Shown here: in pieces, positions 42,073-51,489 of the stretch
How the letters are laid out: every line of letters begins with the position of its first letter
Numbering within the stretch: position 1 is the stretch's first letter
Source of the DNA: CAUZIR01 sp034421295
Lineage (GTDB): Bacteria > Chloroflexota > Dehalococcoidia > Lucifugimonadales > UBA2962
Direction: 5' to 3'
Length of the DNA stretch: 64,000 nt
Assembly: GCA_034421295.1 (NCBI GenBank)
Contig: DAOUKM010000008.1
Coordinates: forward strand, 1 to 64,000
Position numbers and translations under genes: made by a program
The notes under the pieces: generated by a model
Database searches by the model: none
What the model saw: only the letters and a program-made list of their open reading frames with translations
What the model was told of the DNA's origin: nothing

Positions 42073-43782
42073 CTAGTAACCCTCCGCATGGGCCGCGTGG
42101 AAGGTGTCGACCCCAGCTGTGATATCGCCGGTCGCCGGCCTGATGACGGCCACCGGGCTGCCGAAGCTGGCGAATCCGGTTACGGCGTACTCGGGGCCCA
42201 TCACGGTCAGCCGGTGGCCGCGTTCCTCAAGGCGGTTGCGCACGTTCTCATCCAGTTCGGCCGGCACGCTTGTGCGCGGCGTTGAGCAGTCGACCCTGGG
42301 TGCATCGATCGCCTGCTGGGGGCCCATTCCGAAGTCGACCATGTTAGAGATCAGCTGGCTGACCGCATTGGTTATTCGCCGCCCACCGGTGACACCCGCT
42401 GCGATGCATGTCCCGTCCCTTCCGAGCACCAGGGCGGGCGCTGCGTTGTTGAGAGGCCAGCGACCCGGGAGGATCGAGTTGACCCTGCCGGGAATCGGAT
42501 CGAACCACATCATCCCGTTGTTCATGAGCACGCCGGTGCCGCGAGGCACCACCCCTGATCCGAAGCCTCCGCCCACCGTGTTCGTAAAGGAGACGGCGTT
42601 GCCCTCTTCGTCGATCACACACAGGTGGGTCGTTCCGTCGTCCAGCGCCGGTGCCGAGGGCGCAAACACCCGCTCAGGCCTCCTCCCCTCCTCCACCCAG
42701 GGATCGCCCGCCGACCAGACCTGCGGAGCCACCGCCCCGATCTCGGCGCGGCGCCGGTCCGAATACGCGTCCGACAGCAGCCCTTTCCAGGGAACGTCCA
42801 CCGTCGCGGGATCAGCCAGATACACGTAGCGGTCCGCGTAGGCCATGCGCGCCGAGCTTATGAAGGCGTGAAGGGACTCGACGGAGTTGTGCCCCATGGC
42901 AGGCAGGTCGAAGCCTGCCAGGAGCTTGAGGGTCATCGCCGTGGTGACGCCTGCCGTCGCGTGCGGGGGCACACGCACCGTCAGGCCGCGATAGTCGATC
43001 TCCATGCCTCTGTTCCACACGAACGGCCGATATGCGGCGAGATCCTCCGCGGTCAGGATCCCACCCTCTGCACGAATGCCCTCGACGATCGCCTTTGCCA
43101 GATCTCCCCTGTAGAACGCGTCGGCACCCTCCCGGCCAATGGCCTCCATCGTGTCCGCAAGGTCCGGCTGGCACAGGTTCCCGGGGCGGAAGTTGTCGCC
43201 GGCGGGCATCTTTCCGCCGGGCATGAAGATGCGGGAGAGCTCTGCGTGGCGAAATAGCATGTCCGAGAGCAGCCCGAACGCGTAAAGGTTGTGCCAGCCC
43301 GGGGTGAATCCGTCGCGTGCAAGTCGCACGGCCGGGGCCACGACCTCAGGAAGAGGAACCCTCCCGAAGAGCCGGTGTGCCTCGCACATCGCGGCCACAA
43401 CGCCCGGGACGCCGATTGACATGGCGCCCTGCAGATTGGCATCTCCCTCCACCTCGGCCCACCCGAACGGTCCGGTCGCGGACCCGCCGGTGAGGGTGAA
43501 CATGGTGGGCTCGGCCGATAACGGCGCGGGCATGTGCCCGCCCACTACACCGCCCTCGTCCCCCATCTGGTAGACGATGTAACCGCCGCCGCCTATGGTC
43601 GCCGAGTTGGGCTCTACCACCCCGCTCGCAAAGCAGGCGGCGACCGCGGCATCGACGGCGTTCCCGCCCGCCCGCAGCAGCTCCAGCCCCGCCCTGGTCG
43701 CGTGGGGATCCTTCGTGGCAACCATGGCGCGCTCCGCCCGGGCCTCTAACTTGCTGATCGTGGTGACGGTGGGCTGGCTCAT
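42073..43782 (-). CDS. Gamma-glutamyltransferase
   Basis: A 569-residue Ntn hydrolase precursor of the GGT family. MVATKDPHATRAGLELLRAGGNAVDAAVAA is the N-terminal block, and the autoprocessing site is DDGTTHLCVIDEEGNAVSFTNT, where Thr becomes the N-terminal nucleophile of the small chain. GSGVVPRGTGVLMNNGMMWF and GRVNSILPGRWPLNN follow; the usual GRPM/glutamate-binding GG motif is GGRRITNAV. Such enzymes split gamma-glutamyl bonds or act as cephalosporin-type acylases. No signal peptide is seen, so a cytosolic role in breaking down amides is likely. ATG 43782 has GGAGG at 5 bases. Confidence 0.88.
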   Translation of the reverse strand: MSQPTVTTISKLEARAERAMVATKDPHATRAGLELLRAGGNAVDAAVAACFASGVVEPNSATIGGGGYIVYQMGDEGGVVGGHMPAPLSAEPTMFTLTGGSATGPFGWAEVEGDANLQGAMSIGVPGVVAAMCEAHRLFGRVPLPEVVAPAVRLARDGFTPGWHNLYAFGLLSDMLFRHAELSRIFMPGGKMPAGDNFRPGNLCQPDLADTMEAIGREGADAFYRGDLAKAIVEGIRAEGGILTAEDLAAYRPFVWNRGMEIDYRGLTVRVPPHATAGVTTAMTLKLLAGFDLPAMGHNSVESLHAFISSARMAYADRYVYLADPATVDVPWKGLLSDAYSDRRRAEIGAVAPQVWSAGDPWVEEGRRPERVFAPSAPALDDGTTHLCVIDEEGNAVSFTNTVGGGFGSGVVPRGTGVLMNNGMMWFDPIPGRVNSILPGRWPLNNAAPALVLGRDGTCIAAGVTGGRRITNAVSQLISNMVDFGMGPQQAIDAPRVDCSTPRTSVPAELDENVRNRLEERGHRLTVMGPEYAVTGFASFGSPVAVIRPATGDITAGVDTFHAAHAEGY

Positions 43783-43979
43783 TTCGTCCTCCATGCGGCG
43801 GCCCCGGTGCCTGCCCGGGGCCGCTATATGGATGGTGGTCTGTTTCAGCAGACCCGTCAACGCCGCAACCGGCACGCAGCCATTAGCCTGAGGGGCGGCG
43901 GGGCCTGCCCCGTCAGGCCCACGCGAGAGCGCGTCCATCGAATCGTCCGCTGTATACTCCCGACGGTGAGGTGGACGAC

Positions 43980-45029
43980 ATGACCTGCATGAAGGGCAAG
44001 GTGCAAACGGTACTGGGACCGATAGATCCATCCGAGCTGGGTCCAACGGTTACGCATGAGCACCTGCTGATCGACCTTCGGCCCTATTTCCAGATGCCAG
44101 AGGAGGCGACCGCCCGCGGGGACGTGGAGAGGGAACTCACGTTCGACATGGTCGGCCGCAGCCGCATCGTGTTCATGTACAACTTCGACCAGATGACCCT
44201 GCTCGATGAGCAGGTCGCCCTGCGGGAGATCACCCGCTACAGGCTGTGGGGCGGAGGCTCGCTGGTCGACGCCACATCCATCGGCATAGCCAGGGACCCA
44301 CTTGCCCTTGCACGCATCTCAAGGGCCACGGGCCTGAACATAGTCATGGGGTCCAGCTACTACGTGCCCCTTTCTCACCCGCCCGACATGGACGAGCGGA
44401 CGGAGGACGAGATCGCCTCCGAGATAGTTCGGGACCTGACCGTGGGCGTCGGCGAAACGGGGATAAGGAGCGGCATCATCGGGGAGATAGGCTGCTGGAA
44501 CCCGATGTCCGACAACGTCGAAAAGGTGCTCAGGGCGTCGGTGGCCGCCCAGCAGGAGACCGGCGCGGCCATCCTCATACACCCGCCCTTCCTTTCCGAC
44601 GGGCCCGGATGGATCGTCGAGATCCTGCAGCAGGCCGGAGCAGACCTCGGGCGGGTGATAGTGGGCCACCTCGACTACATCCTCACGGAGCCCGAGCAGC
44701 TGCTCAGGCTTGCCGCCTCAGGCTGCTACATGGAGTGGGACCTGCTCGGGAACGAGGACACCTCGGGCAATCCTATCGCGCCGCTGGACCGCGTAAATGA
44801 CGACAGGCGGCTGGACAACATCCGGGCGATGATCGACGCCGGTTACGGCGAACGCATCGTCGTCGCGCACGACGTGTGCACCAAGGGACAGCTGATCGAG
44901 CGCGGCGGCAAGGGCTATGCCCATCTACTGGAGAACGTCGTCCCGCGAATGAGGCTCAAGGGCTTTACCGACGTTGAGATCGACGACATAGTCACCAACA
45001 ACCCGGCCCGAATCCTCGCCTGGGCCTGA
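43980..45029 (+). CDS. Phosphotriesterase-related amidohydrolase (PTE-like lactonase), copy 1
   Basis: A 349-residue TIM-barrel metal enzyme. GKVQTVLGPIDPSELGPTVTHEHLLIDL has the HxH metal motif. GIIGEIGC stands where phosphotriesterase has its carboxylated Lys; Glu here is typical of the PHP subgroup. ILIHPPF, VIVGHLDYIL, IVVAHDVCTK and IDDIVTNNPARIL supply the remaining His and Asp ligands. Probable activity is lactone or ester hydrolysis; substrate unknown. It is paralogous to 53210-54259 with the same N-terminal block. ATG 43980 has GAGGTGG five bases upstream. Confidence 0.85.
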   Translation: MTCMKGKVQTVLGPIDPSELGPTVTHEHLLIDLRPYFQMPEEATARGDVERELTFDMVGRSRIVFMYNFDQMTLLDEQVALREITRYRLWGGGSLVDATSIGIARDPLALARISRATGLNIVMGSSYYVPLSHPPDMDERTEDEIASEIVRDLTVGVGETGIRSGIIGEIGCWNPMSDNVEKVLRASVAAQQETGAAILIHPPFLSDGPGWIVEILQQAGADLGRVIVGHLDYILTEPEQLLRLAASGCYMEWDLLGNEDTSGNPIAPLDRVNDDRRLDNIRAMIDAGYGERIVVAHDVCTKGQLIERGGKGYAHLLENVVPRMRLKGFTDVEIDDIVTNNPARILAWA

Positions 45030-45060
45030 CCCCCCTCCCGGCGGGTCCGTGCCCCCGGTG

Positions 45061-46701
45061 CTAGGCGAACTCTTCCGGGGCGCGGCTGTTCTCGAACCTG
45101 GTCTTGGCGTCGATGAGCACCGTTCTGCCCTCGGCGTTCAGCCGGCGCGCCCTGACCAGCGCCGGGCCCAGCTCGCCAGGCCCTGTCACGCGAATCCCCT
45201 CCGCGCCCATCGCGGTCGCCAGACCCGCGTAGTCGCCCTGCATGATCGACACCCCAAAGTTCTCACGCGCGGTCGGAAAGCCGCCCGGGTAGGTGGCCAT
45301 GCCACCGTTGTTCAGTACAACCGTGGTGATCGGTATGCCGGCCCTCGCGGACGTCTCAATGTCGAGGCCGGACATGCCGAAGGCGGCATCGCCCATCAGG
45401 TTCAGACAGAACCTGTTCGGCATCGCCTGCTTGGCTCCTATCATCAGCGGGATGCTAAATCCCAGGTGCGTCGTCTTTCCCCAGCCGACGTAACTGTGGG
45501 GGCTGGTCGCAGTAAAGAACGGGACCATCTGGTCGCGCGGCGCCCCGGCGTCATGCGTGACTATGCTGCCCGCAAGGTCCAGGTTCCTGTTGAGCTCGTG
45601 GATCACCCGGTATGGGTTGATGGGCTCGTCATCGTCCTCAAGGTAGCGGTGCCACCGGGCAAGCCACTCGCCCCTCACCGCAGCGATCCGATCACGGACG
45701 CCGGTTTCCCTGGGCTCTTCGGCGACCTCGCCCTTTGCCGCGTCGATCAGGTCGAGCAGCGTCAGCTTCGTATCGCCGATCAGCCCGATCGAAGAGGCGA
45801 CGTCCTTGTTTATCTCCTCGGGGTTGAGCACGTTGTGAATCACGGTCTTGCCCGCGGGTATGGCCTGGCCGTAGGGCGTTTCGGTCAGCGAGGTGCCGAG
45901 CGCCAGCAGCACGTCGCAATCGTCGAGCCACCGCCGCGCGGCCAGGGTGGTGTTCATACTCCCGGCGCCGACCGAAAGGGGATGACGCTCGTCGAAGGCC
46001 GACTTTCCCGGCATGGTCGTATAGACCGGCACATCCAGAAGTTCGGCGAACTCCCTGAGCTCGTCGGTGGCACCTGCCGAGAGCACGCCGGCCCCGGCCC
46101 AGATAAGGGGGCTCCTCCCGGAGGCGACCGCCCTTACCGCATCCCGCACATCGGAGCTCGACGGCCTGCATGTCGAGACCGGCGGGGAGGTGTAGGTAGC
46201 CGACGACTCCGGGACGGCCCCATCGCAGACGTCAAGCGGCATCTCCACCACGACCGGGGCTCCCCGTCCGTTGCGAAGGGCGTGGAACGCCCGGCGCATG
46301 ACATCGGCTATCTGGTCCGTCCTTGTGACCAGCTGTGCGCTCTTTACCACCGTCTCCCAGCTGCGGGCGGCCACGAAGTTCGGCCGCACTAGGATGCGGT
46401 CCAGTGGATTGCCGCCGGGCAGCACCAGGATCGGAACATTGTCGGCGTTGGCCTGGGCCAGCCCGCCGACGGAGTTCTCCGCGCCTGCCTGGGCCTGCAC
46501 GGCCACCACTCCGAACCTGCGCCTGTCGCTGACCCGCGAATATCCGTCGGCCGCCATCACCGCCCCCCGTTCGTGCCTGAAGGCCACGGGACGGATGCCC
46601 TCCTTAGCCACCTCCTCGATGATCGGGTTCGAAAGGTAGCAGGGTAGCCAGTCGGTGCCCTCCCGCCTGAGTATTCGGGCTATGTACTCAAAGCCGTTCA
46701 A
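45061..46701 (-). CDS. Thiamine-diphosphate-dependent enzyme (acetolactate synthase-like)
   Basis: A 546-residue three-domain TPP enzyme. VAFRHERGAVMAADGYSR holds the catalytic Glu of the TPP-binding N-domain, LIWAGAGVLSAGATDELREFAEL the central domain, and LMGDAAFGMSGLDIETSARAGIPITTVVLNNGGM the C-terminal TPP/Mg motif (GDAAF...NN). It resembles acetolactate synthase, benzoylformate decarboxylase and oxalyl-CoA decarboxylase in general plan, and the substrate is not fixed by sequence alone. Start TTG 46701, with AAGGA 7 bases upstream. Confidence 0.85.
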   Translation of the reverse strand: MNGFEYIARILRREGTDWLPCYLSNPIIEEVAKEGIRPVAFRHERGAVMAADGYSRVSDRRRFGVVAVQAQAGAENSVGGLAQANADNVPILVLPGGNPLDRILVRPNFVAARSWETVVKSAQLVTRTDQIADVMRRAFHALRNGRGAPVVVEMPLDVCDGAVPESSATYTSPPVSTCRPSSSDVRDAVRAVASGRSPLIWAGAGVLSAGATDELREFAELLDVPVYTTMPGKSAFDERHPLSVGAGSMNTTLAARRWLDDCDVLLALGTSLTETPYGQAIPAGKTVIHNVLNPEEINKDVASSIGLIGDTKLTLLDLIDAAKGEVAEEPRETGVRDRIAAVRGEWLARWHRYLEDDDEPINPYRVIHELNRNLDLAGSIVTHDAGAPRDQMVPFFTATSPHSYVGWGKTTHLGFSIPLMIGAKQAMPNRFCLNLMGDAAFGMSGLDIETSARAGIPITTVVLNNGGMATYPGGFPTARENFGVSIMQGDYAGLATAMGAEGIRVTGPGELGPALVRARRLNAEGRTVLIDAKTRFENSRAPEEFA

Positions 46702-46824
46702 TAGGATTTCCTTCCAAGCGCGGCCGATCGCCGGGCCATAGTCGATTTGTAGTCCCCGGACCGCGTCCGGGGCAGAGAATGATACCGATTTCCCTCCCCA
46801 GGGCCGATCACCCGCCGGCCGGGG

Positions 46825-47862
46825 TCAGGGGACCTGCGCCAGGTTCTCGACCGAGGGCGTCAGCTCTCCTGACTCGACTCGATTTGCGAGAGACCGGATG
46901 GCATCGTTAACGGGAGTGGCGATGCCGACCTCGGCGCCCATGCGGGACACGTATCCGTTGAGGTGGTCGACCTCGATGCGGCGGCCCTTCATCAGATCCT
47001 GCGCCAGTGAGGGGCGACCGACGCCCACCTCGCGGGCACCGGAAACCAGGACCCCCTCAATCTCCTCCATGACCGCCCCGTCGACAAGGGCGCGCGGGTA
47101 GAGTTCCGCCCTGACGCCGGTGATCGGCTCAATCGACACCCCGTGAGCCGTGCCGACGGTAACCACCTCGGCCGCTATGCGGATCGAGACACGGCGGCTC
47201 GCCTCGACCTCCCGCAGCTCCGCAGACTTCAGCCCCGTGGCCCCGGCCACCGCATTGGCCATGGAGTTGACGCACAGCTTCGACCAGCGCTCGCCCCACA
47301 GGTTGGTCGTGGTTGAAACGTTCCCTCCGGAAACACTGTCCAGTATGTCCACCACCTCGCGCACCCGCGGCGTCACAAGGCCGCTGGGCTCACCGACCGT
47401 AAAGGGCTTGCGCTCGGCGGGGCTGGTGTAGGTTATGTGGCCGGGGTCGTACATGCCGGCCCCGAAGGTGACCACCGCGCCGACCACCCGGGTCCAACCG
47501 ACGACCGAAGCGATGGTCCCGTCGTTGATCGAGTTCTGCGCCGAGACGATGTAGCCGCCGGGCGCAAGGTGCGGCCTGATGAAATGGCACGCCCACTCGG
47601 TGTCGTAGGACTTGAGCGCGAGGAAGACGACGTCGAACAGTCCGCCCGAGATCGACACGTCAGCCAGGTGCAGCGCGGCCGCCGGGCGTGCGACAAACTC
47701 ATCCTCCAGGGTCGTGACCCTGATCCCATCGGCCCGGATCGCCTCGACGTTGTCGGGCCAGATGTCGATCACCGTAACCTCCACCCCGGCCCTGGCCAGG
47801 AAGGCGGCAATGCTCCCGCCGATCGCTCCCGCCCCCAATACGGCGATTCGCTTTTCCGTCAT
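46825..47862 (-). CDS. Ketopantoate-reductase-family protein
   Basis: A 345-residue NADP-dependent reductase. MTEKRIAVLGAGAIGGSIAAFLARAGVEVTVID is the Rossmann loop (GAGAIG), FDVVFLALKSYDTEW and VSAQNSINDG follow, and ERWSKLCVNSMANAVAGATGL holds the conserved Lys and Asn of the C-terminal catalytic domain. Homologues often act on 2-oxo acids in catabolic clusters, not only on ketopantoate. It overlaps the preceding gene by ATGA (47859-47862), so the pair is translationally coupled to the dimethylformamidase-like gene. Confidence 0.85.
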   Translation of the reverse strand: MTEKRIAVLGAGAIGGSIAAFLARAGVEVTVIDIWPDNVEAIRADGIRVTTLEDEFVARPAAALHLADVSISGGLFDVVFLALKSYDTEWACHFIRPHLAPGGYIVSAQNSINDGTIASVVGWTRVVGAVVTFGAGMYDPGHITYTSPAERKPFTVGEPSGLVTPRVREVVDILDSVSGGNVSTTTNLWGERWSKLCVNSMANAVAGATGLKSAELREVEASRRVSIRIAAEVVTVGTAHGVSIEPITGVRAELYPRALVDGAVMEEIEGVLVSGAREVGVGRPSLAQDLMKGRRIEVDHLNGYVSRMGAEVGIATPVNDAIRSLANRVESGELTPSVENLAQVP

Positions 47863-50129
47863 GCTCTGTCTCCTGGTTCAGTAGGTATCGGCGGCAAGGG
47901 CTCGTCCGAGACGAACCTCCTCATGACGTTGCCGGTGATGCGCGACACGTTGTTGTCGTAGTCGTTGTACGACAGAACGCCGCACCAGTCTATGGAGCCG
48001 ACCGAGAAGACCCCGCCGCCCCTGGGTCCCTCAAAGTAGGTCATGTCCGACCGCACGAACGGGTTGACCTCCCCATGCTGCAGCGAGTCGGTGATCGCGA
48101 CCTCCTCTATCACATGATGGTAGACCTTCGAGTGGCGTCCCGCCGAGGTCGCAAGGAGCAGGGTGTGCCGGGGCGTTCCAAGCTCGAAGTCCAGGCGGTC
48201 GATCTCGTCTCCGGCAGCCCCGTGCGCCAGCATGAGCGAAGGGTAATCGCCGATCAATTCATCCTCGCCGATCCCCTCGAAGATGAACGCAGCCCGCGGA
48301 TCGAACGAGCCCGGCAAGCGCTCGTAGGGGGAGTTAAAGTCGAATCCCTGGGCGGTGAAACCCACCCCGAACATCTTCTGCGGCGGTCGGGCGCGCTTTC
48401 GCCATATCCCCCCGAGTTCGCCTGTGGTCGAGTGGTAGTACTCACCGGGCTCCGCCTCCCAGACGTCGGTGCCGCCCCAGCGACGGATCTCGATCACGTG
48501 CGGTCTTTCAGGATCGAACGAGGTCACCCAGTAAAAGCCGTTGCCTCCGAGATACATCGCCCGGCCGCCGCCGGCAAGGTAGGTCTCAACCGCCTCCAGC
48601 ATCTGGCGAGACCAGTACTCCGGGTGACTGCCTATCACCAGCACCCTGTAGGGTGCCAGCAGCGCCGCCCCGTCGAAGTGAAGGTCCTCTGAACAGAACA
48701 CGTCGAAGGCAAAGCCCTGCTGCTCCATCCAGTCGGCGATGATCAGGTCCGCCCCCATCGCGTGGGGACCCCCACGGGCCGGGTATATGAAGTCGGGGCG
48801 CATGTTCAGTATGGGTACCCTGCGGGTCTGGTAGGGCACCCCGCTGCCGTCCCTCTTGTGGTCGTACATCGAGTGCAGGCCGTTCTGCAGGATGTAGTCG
48901 ATCTCCTCCAGGTGGATGTCCTTTCTCCAGTTCGGCAGCAGCTCGGCAGGGATCACATCCTCTCCCTCCGGGTTGAGCACGTGCTCGTTGCCGTAGGCCA
49001 GGTAGGTGTTGGTCTCCAGCAGGAAGGCGATCTTGGACTGGGGCACACCGACGTGCGGGCGTATGAAGAAGGGTATGTGGTCGGTCGCATCGCCGGCCGA
49101 TGTCCGCAGGGCGTAGATCCCGCTGCGCGCATCCTCGGGCACCGGGTACTCTACGCTGACATCCCAGCCGGCATCGTCTATGTCCTCTTCATGGAAGTGG
49201 ATCGCCCCGTATTCGCCCGGTCTGAGCGCGGGGTTGTACTCCTCGCCGCTCCAGTTTCGGCCGATGACCGCCCGGTGCGGCAGGTTGACAACAGTCCCGT
49301 GAAGCCCGTTGGACGACGTATCGGTGGCGACCTGCGTGGACATGCCGATCGAAAAGTCCCATGCGGCGACGAGGGAGGAGCCGGCGACGTCGACCGGATC
49401 GGCCCCTCCGCACAGGGCGTCGATCTCATCGGCAGCGAGCGGGCGGTCGAAGATGCGTGGAGAATCGATCTTCCCGTTGAATACCTTGTGGTGACGGCCG
49501 TCCCCGCCGGGCGAAGCGGCGATCATCAGTGGCCCGCCCGATGGCGCGACGGCGCCTACCGGTACGCGCTTTTCCACCGTGGCGACCTCGCCCCCCGAGG
49601 TCCAGCCAAGCGGCCTCTGGCTCATGCGGACGATCCCCGCACCGCCCTCGAAGCTGACGGCGACGAAGTACCACTCGGGACTTTGCAGCCTGCGGCCGGT
49701 GACGACGCACTCGCTCGCCGATCCATCTCCGACCCACAGGGCCAGATCGCCGTTTCTCGAGACGAACAGGCCGTAGCCGCTGTCACCGTCCCGAGAGAGC
49801 TTGGTCACCAGGGCCTGCGGGCTCTTTTTTTCCGGCCAGGTGGGCCATATCCAGGCGGTGATGGTAAAGCCGCCTGAAAGATCCAGGAGCGGGCTGTCCG
49901 GGACGGTCACGTGAGATCCACCGTGAAGGAACTGCTCGTTGCCCTCGTATTCGCCCTCGATGGAGGATTCGACCGGTTCGGTCTTGAGGCCCGGTCCACG
50001 CGGGTTGGGGTCGCCGTGGACGAGCCGGACGACCTGCGCCCGATATCTGGGCGCCCTTGAAGAAATGTGAAAGCCGACGGTCTCGCCAGGGCGGACGCTG
50101 AACCTGTCGGGGTAGCCGGTTAGCTGCAT
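47859..50129 (-). CDS. N,N-dimethylformamidase large-subunit-like protein with LamG domain
   Basis: A 756-residue protein. Residues about 80-230 form a concanavalin/LamG-like beta sandwich (GGSHVTVPDSPLLDLSGGFTITAWIWPTW, HHKVFNGKIDSPRIFDRPLAADEI, SLVAAWDFS). The rest matches the dimethylformamidase beta subunit: IYALRTSAGDATDHIPFFIRP, LLETNTYLAYGNEH, VLVIGSHPEYWSRQMLEAVETYLAGGGR and GGNGFYWVTSFD. In the known enzyme this subunit carries the mononuclear iron and pairs with a small subunit. No small-subunit gene is seen in the surrounding DNA. A role in amide breakdown is probable. Start ATG 50129, after AGGGGG. Confidence 0.8.
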   Translation of the reverse strand: MQLTGYPDRFSVRPGETVGFHISSRAPRYRAQVVRLVHGDPNPRGPGLKTEPVESSIEGEYEGNEQFLHGGSHVTVPDSPLLDLSGGFTITAWIWPTWPEKKSPQALVTKLSRDGDSGYGLFVSRNGDLALWVGDGSASECVVTGRRLQSPEWYFVAVSFEGGAGIVRMSQRPLGWTSGGEVATVEKRVPVGAVAPSGGPLMIAASPGGDGRHHKVFNGKIDSPRIFDRPLAADEIDALCGGADPVDVAGSSLVAAWDFSIGMSTQVATDTSSNGLHGTVVNLPHRAVIGRNWSGEEYNPALRPGEYGAIHFHEEDIDDAGWDVSVEYPVPEDARSGIYALRTSAGDATDHIPFFIRPHVGVPQSKIAFLLETNTYLAYGNEHVLNPEGEDVIPAELLPNWRKDIHLEEIDYILQNGLHSMYDHKRDGSGVPYQTRRVPILNMRPDFIYPARGGPHAMGADLIIADWMEQQGFAFDVFCSEDLHFDGAALLAPYRVLVIGSHPEYWSRQMLEAVETYLAGGGRAMYLGGNGFYWVTSFDPERPHVIEIRRWGGTDVWEAEPGEYYHSTTGELGGIWRKRARPPQKMFGVGFTAQGFDFNSPYERLPGSFDPRAAFIFEGIGEDELIGDYPSLMLAHGAAGDEIDRLDFELGTPRHTLLLATSAGRHSKVYHHVIEEVAITDSLQHGEVNPFVRSDMTYFEGPRGGGVFSVGSIDWCGVLSYNDYDNNVSRITGNVMRRFVSDEPLPPIPTEPGDRA

Positions 50130-50315
50130 TGTGCCCCCTGATACCAAGTGTTGTGAAAGCTGCCGGAATTATAGGCGCGGCAGCAGGGCGCGTCGACCGA
50201 GCATCCCCGGCCACGCGCCGGGCGTCCAGCCGACCGTTGACCGGCCCATCGGCCGCTGATACTCTGGCCGCCAATAGTGCGGCGTCGCCGTGCAGCACAG
50301 CAACGGAGGAAAGCC

Positions 50316-51425
50316 TTGCCCGAGCGCGGAAGAGCGGCAGTACTCGTCGACGACTACACATTCGAGATCCGGGAGCTACCCACACCGGAGGTGGAGCCGG
50401 AGGGCATCCTCGTGAGGGTGACCGGCTGCGGGGTCTGCGGCTCCGACCTTCACATCTGGCGCGGGGACATCAAGCTGCACGGCTTCATCAACGGCCACGA
50501 GCTGGTGGGCCGGGTCCACTCGATGGGATCGAACGTGTCAACCGACTACCTGCAGCAGCCGCTGAAGGAGGGAGATCGGGTGATCTTCACGTACTTCACA
50601 CCGTGCCACCGCTGCTACATCTGCATAAGGGGCGAATACACCGATTGCGCCTTCAACTTTCAGATGTTCAAGTCAGTCGAGGAATACCCCTTCTGCCACG
50701 GCGGCTTCGCCGACTACTACTACCTGAGGCCCGGGACCTTCGTATTCAGGGTCGACTCCGATCTTTCCGACGAGGCGCTGACCTCCGTTAACTGCGCGGC
50801 GGGCACGGTCATGGAGGGCATCGAGCGCTCGAACCTGCAGGCGGGCCACGCGATCGTGTTCCAGGGAGCGGGCGGCCTGGGCCTCTACGGGATTGCGTAC
50901 GCCCGCGAGCGGGGCGCCGGACCGATCATAGCGATAGACGGCCAGGAGCCGCGCCTTGAGCTAGCCAGGCAGTGCGGGGCCGACTACACCATAGACATCA
51001 ACGAGATCACCGACCCGCAGGACCGGATAGAACGCGTCAAGGAGCTGGTCGGCGGAGGCCGGTTAGGCGCCGACACCGTGGTCGAGGTTGTGGGCTTTCC
51101 CGGCGTCGTGCCCGAGGGCCTGGAGATGCTGAGGCCGGGAGGTCGCTACATAGAGATCGGGAACATATCGGCAAAGTCCATGGTCGAGGTAGACATAAAC
51201 AGGGTGCTGCACGGCATAAAGTACATAGTCCCGGTCTCCTTCTACAGCCCCCGGCTGCTCCCGGCCGCCCTGGAGATGCTGGAGCGGACCAAGGATCGAT
51301 ACCCGCTCGTCAACCTGATGTCCCATTCGTTTGGACTGGAGGATATCAACGAGGCCTTTGAGACCGCCGAGTGGTTCGGCAAGGACCGAAAGACCCCGGT
51401 GACCAGGGCGGTGGTAAAGCCATAG
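50316..51425 (+). CDS. Zinc-binding alcohol dehydrogenase (MDR family)
   Basis: A 369-residue medium-chain dehydrogenase. VTGCGVCGSDLHIWRG (catalytic Zn Cys), GHELVGRVHSMG (His and Glu), and CHRCYICIRGEYTDC (structural-zinc Cys set) lead into the Rossmann loop GAGGLGLYGIAYARERGA. The core CGxxG pattern gives an alcohol or sugar-alcohol dehydrogenase; the substrate cannot be told. The start is TTG 50316, set by GGAGG six bases upstream, as the upstream GTG frame adds Arg-rich residues. It is followed by a strong terminator. Confidence 0.88.
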   Translation: MPERGRAAVLVDDYTFEIRELPTPEVEPEGILVRVTGCGVCGSDLHIWRGDIKLHGFINGHELVGRVHSMGSNVSTDYLQQPLKEGDRVIFTYFTPCHRCYICIRGEYTDCAFNFQMFKSVEEYPFCHGGFADYYYLRPGTFVFRVDSDLSDEALTSVNCAAGTVMEGIERSNLQAGHAIVFQGAGGLGLYGIAYARERGAGPIIAIDGQEPRLELARQCGADYTIDINEITDPQDRIERVKELVGGGRLGADTVVEVVGFPGVVPEGLEMLRPGGRYIEIGNISAKSMVEVDINRVLHGIKYIVPVSFYSPRLLPAALEMLERTKDRYPLVNLMSHSFGLEDINEAFETAEWFGKDRKTPVTRAVVKP

Positions 51426-51448
51426 AAGACGCAGAGCCAAAACGGAAT

Positions 51449-51480
51449 GGGCCTGTGTCGACCCGGCACAGGCCCTTTTT
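51449..51480 (+). terminator. Rho-independent terminator
   Basis: GGGCCTGTG (51449-51457) pairs perfectly with CACAGGCCC (51467-51475) around a 9-base loop, followed by TTTTT. It ends the dehydrogenase transcript and isolates the ABC genes, whose first codon is just 10 bases downstream. Confidence 0.9.
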
Positions 51481-51489
51481 CTTACACCG